Below, piece after piece: positions 26,423 to 33,442 of a stretch of DNA of 36,989 nt. The notes beneath the pieces were generated by a model. It was not told the DNA's origin, did not search any database, and saw only the letters and a list, made by a program, of their open reading frames with translations. This stretch comes from an uncultured bacterium. GTDB lineage: Bacteria > Verrucomicrobiota > Lentisphaeria > Oligosphaerales > Oligosphaeraceae. How positions within the stretch are numbered: the first letter of the stretch is position 1; every line of letters starts with the position of its first letter. Location: the NCBI GenBank assembly GCA_902776645.1, contig CACYQT010000035.1, forward strand, positions 1-36,989, in the 5' to 3' direction. Both the position numbers and the translations under genes were made by a program.

Positions 26423-26473
26423 AAAGAACGTCCAGGCTTGACGACAACATCGCCACGTCTGGACGTTCTTTTT
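26423..26473 (+). terminator. Intrinsic terminator after hom
   Basis: AAAGAACGTCCAG (26423-26435) pairs with CTGGACGTTCTTT (26459-26471), followed by T to 26473, with a 23-base loop. Confidence 0.9.
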
Positions 26474-26597
26474 CATCCAGCCGAATCATTGACTTTTTCA
26501 TCAATTTTAAACTACACAATCCATCCTCAAAAAAGAAGGCCGGCTCATATTAATTTATTATTAACCATGCAATAGATTCTTCATTCTAAACAAGTCT

Positions 26598-26632
26598 GAC
26601 CATTTGAAAAATGGTCGAAAGGGCGTTATATT
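26598..26632 (+). promoter_or_regulatory. guaB promoter with an inverted repeat over the -35
   Basis: TTGAAA (26604-26609) and TATATT (26627-26632) are separated by an ideal 17-base spacer, each five of six to consensus. The perfect inverted repeat GACCATTT-gaa-AAATGGTC (26598-26616) covers the -35 hexamer completely, the position expected for a repressor operator. The guaB start is 57 bases after the -10. Confidence 0.65.
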
Positions 26633-26688
26633 AAAAAGCCAAAATATCACTTGATTTGAGAATTACAGGCACGTTTCAAGGAGTTATC

Positions 26689-28200
26689 ATGGCATTCTAT
26701 TACGACGAACCCTCCCACACTTTCAGCGAATATCTGCTGATCCCCGGCTACACCGGCGTTGATTGCATCCCGTCGAACGTCTCCCTGAAAACGCCTGTCG
26801 TCAAATTCAAGCGCGGCGAAAAGCCCGCCCTGACGATGAACATCCCGTTGGTCTCCGCCATCATGCAGGCCGTCTCCGGCGAACGCATGGCCGTCGCCCT
26901 CGCCCGCGAAGGCGGCATTACCTTCATTTATGGCAACCAGACCATCGCCAGCGAGGCCAACATGGTCCGCGCCGTCAAGAACTACAAGGCGGGCTTCGTC
27001 ACGTCGGACTCCAATCTCACGCCGAACAACACGTTGCAGGACATTCTCGATCTGAAGGCGAAATCGAAACACTCCACCGTCGCCGTCACGGACGACGGCA
27101 CCGCCCACGGCAAGCTGCTCGGCATGGTCACCAGCCGCGACTACACGCTGGAACGCATCCCGCTTGACGCCAAAGTCAGTTCCTTCATGACGCCGATCGA
27201 CAAACTGGTCTGCGCGCAGGAGGGCATCACCCTGCAGACCGCCTATGACATGATCTGGGAGCACAAGCTGAACACGCTGCCCGTCATCACAAAGGACGGC
27301 GACTTCGTCGCCTTCGTCTTCCGCAAGGACTATGACCAGCATAAGGAGAATCCGCTGGAAATGCTGGACGGGCAGCACCGCTACATCGTCGGCGCGGGCG
27401 TCAATACAAAGGACTACGAACAGCGCATTCCCGCATTGGTCGAAGCGGGTGCGGACATCCTCTGCATCGATTCCTCCGAAGGCTACACGGAATGGCAGCG
27501 CCGCACCCTCCAGTTCGTCCGCAAGAAATACGGAGACGCCGTCAAGATCGGCGCGGGCAATGTCGTGGACCGCGACGGATTCCGCTTCCTGGCGGACGCC
27601 GGAGCAGATTTCGTAAAGGTCGGCATCGGTGGCGGTTCCATCTGCATCACGCGCGAAACGAAAGGCATCGGTCGCGGCCAGGCCTCTGCCGTCATCGAAG
27701 TCGCCAAGGCCCGGGACGAATATTTCGAAGAGACCGGCGTCTATGTCCCGATCTGCTCCGACGGCGGAATCGTCCATGACTACCATATCACCCTCGCCCT
27801 CGCCATGGGCGCCGATTTCTGCATGCTCGGCCGCTATTTCGCCCGCTTTGACGAATCGCCGTCCGAAATCGTCCAGATCAACGGCAATTTCATGAAGGAA
27901 TACTGGGGCGAAGGCAGCGCACGCGCACAGAACGTCGCCCGCTATGGACAGAGCGGCAAGAAGACGCTCCCCTTCGTCGAAGGCGTGGACAGCTACGTCC
28001 CCTACGCGGGCTCCCTTCATACGACGCTCAACATCACGCTCGCGAAGATCCGCCACACGATGTGCAACTGCGGCGTCCTCAGCATCCCCGAACTCCAGAA
28101 GAACGCCAAGCTGACGCTCGTCTCCAGCGTCTCGCTCGTGGAAGGCGGCGCCCATGACGTCATCATCCGCGACAGCATCAAGCATCAGCAGGGAATGTAA
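26689..28200 (+). CDS. guaB: IMP dehydrogenase
   Basis: Oxidises IMP to XMP with NAD, the committed step of guanine nucleotide synthesis. ATG 26689 is preferred over a TTG at 26656 because AAGGAG (26678-26683) is ideally placed; length is 503 residues. Two CBS domains lie at about 95-215 between the barrel halves. The catalytic loop is [22 protein letters not shown] with Cys319, and the flap [16 protein letters not shown] supplies the Arg-Tyr pair. The loop has GGGS instead of the common GPGS and IGRGQ instead of VGVPQ, as in a recognisable bacterial subgroup. The promoter with operator-like repeat upstream suggests purine control. The epimerase follows after 16 bases. Confidence 0.95.
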   Translation: MAFYYDEPSHTFSEYLLIPGYTGVDCIPSNVSLKTPVVKFKRGEKPALTMNIPLVSAIMQAVSGERMAVALAREGGITFIYGNQTIASEANMVRAVKNYKAGFVTSDSNLTPNNTLQDILDLKAKSKHSTVAVTDDGTAHGKLLGMVTSRDYTLERIPLDAKVSSFMTPIDKLVCAQEGITLQTAYDMIWEHKLNTLPVITKDGDFVAFVFRKDYDQHKENPLEMLDGQHRYIVGAGVNTKDYEQRIPALVEAGADILCIDSSEGYTEWQRRTLQFVRKKYGDAVKIGAGNVVDRDGFRFLADAGADFVKVGIGGGSICITRETKGIGRGQASAVIEVAKARDEYFEETGVYVPICSDGGIVHDYHITLALAMGADFCMLGRYFARFDESPSEIVQINGNFMKEYWGEGSARAQNVARYGQSGKKTLPFVEGVDSYVPYAGSLHTTLNITLAKIRHTMCNCGVLSIPELQKNAKLTLVSSVSLVEGGAHDVIIRDSIKHQQGM

Positions 28201-28216
28201 TATAAAGGAACAGGAT

Positions 28217-29272
28217 ATGCTGAAACCGAATGTTGATTTGACGGGCAGGACCGTGCTGGTCACGGGAGCCGCAGGTTTCGTCGGCGCGAATCTTGTCATG
28301 GAACTGCTCAAATCGCAGTTCCGCATCGCCATCATCGGATACGACAACGTCAACAACTACTACGACGTTTCCCTGAAGGAATGGCGTCTTGCGCAGATCG
28401 CCAAACTGGCGGAGCAGAAGCCGGAAAGCTCATGGACGTTCGTCAAGGCCAATCTGGCGGACAAGAAGGCGCTCAACGACGTGTTTGACCAATACAAGCC
28501 GTCCGTCGTCGTCAATCTCGCCGCGCAGGCCGGCGTCCGTTATTCCATTGAGAATCCAGACGCGTATATCGAATCCAATCTCATCGGTTTCTACAACATT
28601 CTGGAGGCCTGCCGCCACCATCCGGTCGACCATCTCGTCTACGCCTCCAGTTCCTCCGTCTACGGCACGAACGCGAAGATGCCCTATTCCACGGATGACA
28701 AAGTCGACAATCCCGTCTCGCTTTACGCGGCCACGAAGAAATCCAACGAACTCTTGGCCCATTCCTACAGTAAATTGTATGGAATCCCCTCCACGGGGCT
28801 CCGTTTCTTCACCGTCTACGGCCCCGCTGGACGGCCGGACATGGCCTATTTCGGCTTCGCCAACAAGCTCGTCAAAGGCGAAACGATCAAGATCTTCAAC
28901 TACGGCAACTGCAAACGTGACTTCACCTACATTGACGACATCGTGGAAGGCGTGAAACGCGTCATGCAGCACGCTCCAGAAGCGACCGACGGCGCCGTCC
29001 CCTACAAGATCTACAACATCGGCAACAGCAATCCTGAAAATCTGCTGGATTTCGTTTCGATCCTGCAGCAGGAGCTCGTCGCCGCGAACGTCCTGCCCGC
29101 CGATTACGATTTCAAATCCCATCAGGAGCTCGTCCCCATGCAGCCTGGCGACGTCGTCGCCACCTTCGCGGATGTCTCCGAACTGGAGCATGATTTCGAC
29201 TTCCGGCCGACGACGTCCCTCCGCGAAGGCCTCCGCCGCTTCGCCCGCTGGTATAAGGAGTTCTACGGCTAA
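28217..29272 (+). CDS. NAD-dependent epimerase, UDP-glucuronate 4-epimerase-like
   Basis: ATG 28217 (AGGA just upstream) gives 351 residues of an extended SDR. GAAGFVGANLVMELL is the NAD loop, IGYDNVNNYYDVSLKEWRL is the hallmark of UDP-glucuronate 4-epimerases, NLAAQAGVRYSIENPDAYIESNL follows, then ASSSSVYG and YAATKK with the catalytic Tyr/Lys. It probably makes UDP-galacturonate for surface polysaccharide. It lies 16 bases after guaB and likely shares its transcript, an unusual pairing since no sugar-polymer cluster is nearby. Its stop codon lies inside a GCTAAAA repeat, and a strong terminator follows. Confidence 0.9.
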   Translation: MLKPNVDLTGRTVLVTGAAGFVGANLVMELLKSQFRIAIIGYDNVNNYYDVSLKEWRLAQIAKLAEQKPESSWTFVKANLADKKALNDVFDQYKPSVVVNLAAQAGVRYSIENPDAYIESNLIGFYNILEACRHHPVDHLVYASSSSVYGTNAKMPYSTDDKVDNPVSLYAATKKSNELLAHSYSKLYGIPSTGLRFFTVYGPAGRPDMAYFGFANKLVKGETIKIFNYGNCKRDFTYIDDIVEGVKRVMQHAPEATDGAVPYKIYNIGNSNPENLLDFVSILQQELVAANVLPADYDFKSHQELVPMQPGDVVATFADVSELEHDFDFRPTTSLREGLRRFARWYKEFYG

Positions 29273-29283
29273 AAGCTAAAAGC
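29268..29283. repeat. Heptamer repeat (GCTAAAA)x2 spanning the epimerase stop codon
   Basis: GCTAAAA occurs at 29268-29274 and 29275-29281, then GC. The stop codon TAA (29270-29272) is inside the first unit. The unit is the reverse complement of TTTTAGC at 7573-7579, which also carries a stop codon. Confidence 0.8.
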
Positions 29284-29294
29284 AAATACAAAAT

Positions 29295-29330
29295 AAAAGG
29301 GGCAAGCTTTTCATAATGCTTGCCCCTTTT
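29295..29330. terminator. Bidirectional intrinsic terminator
   Basis: AAAAGGGGCAAGC (29295-29307) pairs perfectly with GCTTGCCCCTTTT (29318-29330) around a 10-base loop. A-run and T-run on either side suit both the epimerase transcript and the convergent alpha-galactosidase transcript. Confidence 0.93.
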
Positions 29331-29357
29331 CTTATGTCGCTTTTGTCGCTTATGTCG
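29331..29357. repeat. 9-bp tandem array (CTTWTGTCG)x3
   Basis: CTTATGTCG, CTTTTGTCG and CTTATGTCG at 29331, 29340 and 29349, between the terminator and the alpha-galactosidase stop codon. Confidence 0.9.
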
Positions 29358-29364
29358 CTTTCTC

Positions 29365-31410
29365 TTACATCCTCTTCACTTCAAACAACGCGCTGGCCCG
29401 TGGATGATCCAACGTGACCGCAACGCCTCTCGTCCGCAACGTCTCGCCCGCCATCACGACCGTCTTGCCTGTGTCCATGTTCTTCAATTCATAGCGTTTG
29501 CCGTCTTCCGCAAACGGCAGTTTCGCGATGAACGTGTCCGTCCGGCAATTCTCCATGCGGAAGACCAGCAGGATGCTTTCGCCTTTTTCCGGCGCGTCGT
29601 ATGCGAACGACGTCCATCCATAGCGGTCCAGATGGTGATGCCAAGGCGTCAGCACATACAAGTCACGGCTCAGCAAGTGGTTGTAGCGTTTCCATTCGCC
29701 GAAGTTCCGGCGGAGCAGATCAAAATCGATGTCCGGATTGTGCGTGAAATCATAGCCGGAGATGTTATAGACCGGCAGTAGCGACACGCGGTTGACATAT
29801 TCGTCGCTGCCGCGCCCCTTCGCGCTTTCCAGCTGGCCTTGCGTCTCCTTCGTCGAAGCGCCATGGAACGGAATCCATTTGCAGAAAGAGGCCGTCATCG
29901 AAAGCCGCATGGCCGTCGTCGTGCGGTCGTAGTCGCTGCGCATGAACGGGATGCCACGCCGCATGGATTCGATGTCGTTACGGCCGCCGCCAGACGCGCA
30001 GGAATCCACGAACGTGCATTTGCCGTGTTTTCCGCAGTAGTCGATGATGCCGTCCCAAAGCTTGTAATGGCCTTGGATCGACTTGTTTTCATTCACGCCG
30101 CGGCGCGGAATGCCGTATTGTTTGCTTTCAGCATTGTCCAATGCCGGCCACGACGAGCCTGGATCGCTGTTGTTGTCTTCACGGAACAAATCCACGGCGT
30201 TCTCGTCCAACATCTTGATGATGCGGCCCATCGTCCACTGGAGGCATTCGTCGTTGCCAAGGTTGTTCGTGATGACGCCGCGGCCGTTGTCGATGGCCCA
30301 TTCGGCCTTGTAGCCGTAGTTCTTCACAAGCGCGGGAACATTCGTAACCCGTTCAGGCTCAAACCATGTCAGCACTTTCATGCCGACGGCGTGGCAGGCC
30401 TCGTTCGATTCGCGGAAGCTGTTTCCGGGCCATTTGACGCGATCCAGTTCCCATGAGCCGATCGTCCCCCACCAGTTGCTTTCGACGGTGTTGCCTTCCG
30501 GATCGAAATACCATCCCGCGTCGAACCAGCGGAACGTCGGCTTCACATCTTCTTTCAGAATCTTCTCCAGCGTGGGCCTCCACGTGAAGCTCCGTTCGGA
30601 AATGCTTCCGTCTGAATTCGGAAGCCCCGTGTCGCTTGCCCAGCAGTTCGTCGAAAACGGCAGGATCGGATCGCCTTGCGCATTCGCGCGCGGCATGTTG
30701 CACGCCATCCACCATTCACGCCACAAGTTCGTGGCGTCGTCCGCATTGCGTCCTTTGTACGGCAACAGGACGATCAATCCCGTGCGCACTTTTTCGCCCG
30801 GCAGCAAGGCCGCGTTGAAATCATTGCAGGTCTGGACTTTCAAGGTGACAAAATCGTCCTGCGGCGAAAACATCGCGTTCCATGTTCCAGCCCAGCCCAA
30901 GGCGATCAGCGTGCCGCCATCGCCATGGACAAAATCAAAATACGGGAAGACGACATGCGTGGCGCGGCCGCCGTCGGAACGGAAAAACTGCGTCCCCTTG
31001 CGCAGATCATGCTCGTATGCCGCGTAGAAATTCGCATGATCGCCCAGACAGCCGCGCAGAACAGGCTCCGCCCCAGTCACTTCCGTATCGATCGCATAGA
31101 CGTCCCGCAGCACCTTGCTCGGCGTCTTGCCGGTATTTTCGAACCAGACGGTGTATTCCATCTCGCCGAACTCCGCGTTGAACGAAAGTTCCAGCGACAC
31201 AATCACATTCTCGTCCAGTCTGTAGCGGAACGTAGCGCCAAGACCGTTCGCCGTGTCCGCCATCGCGTCATCGCCCAGCTTCGCAAGATCGCCTAATCCT
31301 TTATATGCCTTGTCGTTGTAGACAAACGACATCGGCAGATTTGCCGCCTCAACCAGTTTTTCCCTGAAGAGCTTTTCCGCATACTCCAGATTCAGGCTTT
31401 TCTTCGACAT
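29365..31410 (-). CDS. Alpha-galactosidase (GH36/melibiase-like), cytoplasmic
   Basis: 681 residues. An N-terminal beta-rich domain (about 1-235) precedes a TIM barrel of clan GH-D type: PTFRWFDAGWYFDP (291-304), VLTWFEPERV (346-355), VDLFREDNN (407-414) and CTFVDSCASGGGRNDIESMRRGIPFMRSDYD (465-495). By position Asp412 is the likely nucleophile and Asp493 the acid/base, in the GH36 manner. A beta domain ends the protein. It lacks a signal peptide, so it should cleave alpha-galactosides after import. It is the last gene of a minus-strand operon, 20 bases after the damaged ABC ATPase. AAGGAAA precedes ATG 31410. Confidence 0.88.
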   Translation of the reverse strand: MSKKSLNLEYAEKLFREKLVEAANLPMSFVYNDKAYKGLGDLAKLGDDAMADTANGLGATFRYRLDENVIVSLELSFNAEFGEMEYTVWFENTGKTPSKVLRDVYAIDTEVTGAEPVLRGCLGDHANFYAAYEHDLRKGTQFFRSDGGRATHVVFPYFDFVHGDGGTLIALGWAGTWNAMFSPQDDFVTLKVQTCNDFNAALLPGEKVRTGLIVLLPYKGRNADDATNLWREWWMACNMPRANAQGDPILPFSTNCWASDTGLPNSDGSISERSFTWRPTLEKILKEDVKPTFRWFDAGWYFDPEGNTVESNWWGTIGSWELDRVKWPGNSFRESNEACHAVGMKVLTWFEPERVTNVPALVKNYGYKAEWAIDNGRGVITNNLGNDECLQWTMGRIIKMLDENAVDLFREDNNSDPGSSWPALDNAESKQYGIPRRGVNENKSIQGHYKLWDGIIDYCGKHGKCTFVDSCASGGGRNDIESMRRGIPFMRSDYDRTTTAMRLSMTASFCKWIPFHGASTKETQGQLESAKGRGSDEYVNRVSLLPVYNISGYDFTHNPDIDFDLLRRNFGEWKRYNHLLSRDLYVLTPWHHHLDRYGWTSFAYDAPEKGESILLVFRMENCRTDTFIAKLPFAEDGKRYELKNMDTGKTVVMAGETLRTRGVAVTLDHPRASALFEVKRM

Positions 31411-31430
31411 GATCTGTTTCCTTAAATGAT

Positions 31431-32470
31431 CTATTCTTCTTTTCCGGGCGGAAGGACCACGACATCCTGCGGACGGACTTTCAGCTCGCAGGCGACGCCG
31501 TTCCGCATCTCGCTGATCGGATTCAATTCATAGAATTTCAGTTCACTGCCATCCTTTCCCGCGGCGATATGATCGGCTATTTCCCCCAGATACGTCGTCT
31601 GCTTCAACGTCACGTTGAGAACGTTGACGCATTGCTCGCCGTCGTTCTTCAAGCTCAGCGTCTCCGGCCGCATGGAAAGCTGCACGGCGTCGCCGACCTT
31701 CCAGCCGGCCGCCGTATCGCTTTTCAGGATACCGAACGCCGTCTCCACGGCCGTCAGGCCGTTCTCGACGGAAACCACCTTGCCCGGAACGAAATTCGTC
31801 TCGCCGATGAAATTGGCGATGAATGCGTCCGCAGGATGGCGGTAGATTTCCAATGGCGTGCCGATCTGGCGGATTTTTCCATCCTTCAGAATCGCGACGC
31901 GATCCGCCATGCTCAACGCCTCCTGCCGGTCATGCGTCACATACACGCCCGTCAGTTTGTTGTCTTTGCAAAGACGACGGATTTCATGCCGCATGTCACG
32001 ACGGAGCTTCGCGTCAAGATTCGCCAACGGCTCGTCCAGAAGCAGACAGCCAGGCTCCACGACCAATGTGCGCGCCAAGGCGACACGTTGCTGCTGCCCG
32101 CCCGACAACTCGTTCGGCTTACGGCCACCAAGATGCTCGATCTGAACGCTTTGCAACGCCGTCCTCACGCGTTTCTCACGTTCTTCCGGCGGAACGCCTT
32201 TGTCATGTGCGGAAACAAGGCATACCCTTGGAACACCATCGCCGTATTCCGTTGGTTCGCGGGCTTCCCCGCCACATCTTCGCCGCCGAGCAGAATCCGC
32301 CCAGTGGTCGGCTTCTCGAAACCGCCCAGGCAACGCAGCAATGTCGTCTTGCCGCAGCCGGAAGGCCCCAGCAGGAAGAAAAGTTCACCGTCCGCAATCG
32401 TCAGCGAGATGTCGTCCAATGCCGTGAAATCACCGAACTTCTTGCTGACATGCTCTATTTTTATTTCCAT
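31431..32470 (-). pseudogene. Sugar ABC transporter ATPase (MalK/UgpC/MsmX type), broken by an internal deletion
   Basis: Two overlapping frames together encode one MalK-like ATPase. The first (from ATG 32470) has Walker [11 protein letters not shown] and Q-loop [11 protein letters not shown], and stops at 32165. The second supplies [12 protein letters not shown], the signature LSGGQQQRVALARTL, Walker B LLLDEPLANLD, H-loop YVTHD and a C-terminal TOBE-like domain, ending at 31431. At the junction (about 32196-32203) the conserved xxENVAFGLxx stretch of 11-13 residues is missing and the frame changes. Loss of these codons plus a frameshift points to a deletion of a length not divisible by three. 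Restored, it would be about 358 residues, normal for the family. No permease or binding protein genes are nearby. Confidence 0.85.
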
Positions 32471-32503
32471 GACAATTTTCCTGAATGATCAATATCCGCT
32501 TGT

Positions 32504-33181
32504 TCAATGCTTGTCCGCGTTTTCCCAAATCTCGTCGCATGGCGGCACCGTGACGGACGCGGAAGCCGTGGATGTCGTGTACAGCGCACCAGGCGATTCG
32601 ACATTGCGGCGCAATTCCACATGGCCGTCCGAATAGACGATATTCACCGACTGGAACAGATGCGGGTCAAGACGCGTTCCGCTTCCCGCCAGGCAGGCGA
32701 AATCCATCGCCATCGCCTTGCCGTCATTGACCGGTGAACTCATCTTCTCCGCAAAGCCGCAATCCGTCTCACGGTAGATATAGGCCGTCTGGACGGCTCC
32801 CGCACCGGCCCATGCGGCCGCCACGTAGCCTGGATCACGGTTGACGTTCATGGGGCAGCCGAACATTTCAGGCGTGACGCCATACGTGTCAACAAGCTTG
32901 CCCAAGCCGAAAAGCAGTCCACCGTACATGCGGATGATCGGAATGCTCACTTCCATGTAGGCGCCGTTGATGTTTGGAATACGGCCTTTGTAATCGGATG
33001 AATACATCACAAGCCCCATTCCGATTTGACGCATATTGGACGTGCAGGCAGCAATCTCAGCCTTCATACGCGCCTTGCTCAACGCAGGAAGCAGCATCGC
33101 CGCCAGAACCGATATGATGGCGATGACCACCAGCAATTCTATCAGCGTGAAATGACGTCTCTTTTTTCCTTTTCTGCACAT
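32504..33181 (-). CDS. Type II secretion-like pseudopilin (prepilin N-methylation motif, DUF1559-like)
   Basis: ATG 33181 with AAGGA five bases upstream is preferred over Mets further upstream; length is 225 residues. A short basic leader ([10 protein letters not shown]) precedes [24 protein letters not shown], the class III signal and membrane helix, with Glu at mature position 5 (residue 15). The residue before the cleavage site is His instead of the usual Gly. A soluble domain follows, ending with [16 protein letters not shown], close to the H-x9-DG motif of the Planctomycetes/Lentisphaerae pseudopilin family. Such genes are multiplied in Lentisphaerota and often sit beside sugar genes; their role is unknown. 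It is the first gene of the sugar operon. Confidence 0.9.
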   Translation of the reverse strand: MCRKGKKRRHFTLIELLVVIAIISVLAAMLLPALSKARMKAEIAACTSNMRQIGMGLVMYSSDYKGRIPNINGAYMEVSIPIIRMYGGLLFGLGKLVDTYGVTPEMFGCPMNVNRDPGYVAAAWAGAGAVQTAYIYRETDCGFAEKMSSPVNDGKAMAMDFACLAGSGTRLDPHLFQSVNIVYSDGHVELRRNVESPGALYTTSTASASVTVPPCDEIWENADKH

Positions 33182-33264
33182 ATGTTCCTTATCGAGAATG
33201 ATCATGGAGAATTTTCCTCTTTTGTTCAGTCGCGGTATTTTGTCTTTCTCCTTTATCATTCTCA

Positions 33265-33292
33265 AATATATCACGGAATCAATAATTCACAA
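33265..33292 (-). promoter_or_regulatory. Candidate promoter of the pseudopilin-ABC-galactosidase operon
   Basis: Read on the minus strand, TTGTGA (complement of 33287-33292) and TATATT (complement of 33265-33270) have a 16-base spacer. The inverted repeat ATCATTCTC (33255-33263) / GAGAATGAT (33194-33202) has one arm at the expected start of transcription and the other just upstream of the ribosome binding site. Confidence 0.45.
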
Positions 33293-33338
33293 TATATCAT
33301 CATGCTAAAAAACGGCGGACATCATCGCTGGCAAACCA

Positions 33339-33372
33339 TTTCCAATGATTTCTCATTCTTGATGATTGGAAA
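33339..33372. promoter_or_regulatory. Operator-like inverted repeat between divergent sugar genes
   Basis: TTTCCAATGAT (33339-33349) and ATGATTGGAAA (33362-33372) are inverted with one mismatch around 12 bases. It lies about 70 bases upstream of the rhamnosidase-like gene and about 50 bases from the minus-strand promoter candidate, so a regulator bound here could act on both directions. Confidence 0.45.
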
Positions 33373-33442
33373 AACACGCCGTATCTGCAATATTATTGAA
33401 TCAATCTTTTTTCTTATGGCAAAGCCCAAAAGGTCACAGCGA

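Noticed and set aside
26689..28200. IMP dehydrogenase loop variant (GGGS, IGRGQ) as a novelty
   Set aside because: It departs from the textbook GPGS loop but matches a subgroup seen in several bacterial phyla, and the catalytic Cys and Arg-Tyr pair are kept.
26647..28356. A 569-codon open frame on the minus strand across guaB
   Set aside because: It is the complement of a strongly conserved gene. G+C-rich codon bias keeps the antisense frame open, and the product has no recognisable domain.
32165..32333. Programmed frameshift in the ABC ATPase
   Set aside because: No slippery heptamer is seen at the junction, and about 12 conserved residues are absent, which frameshifting could not restore.
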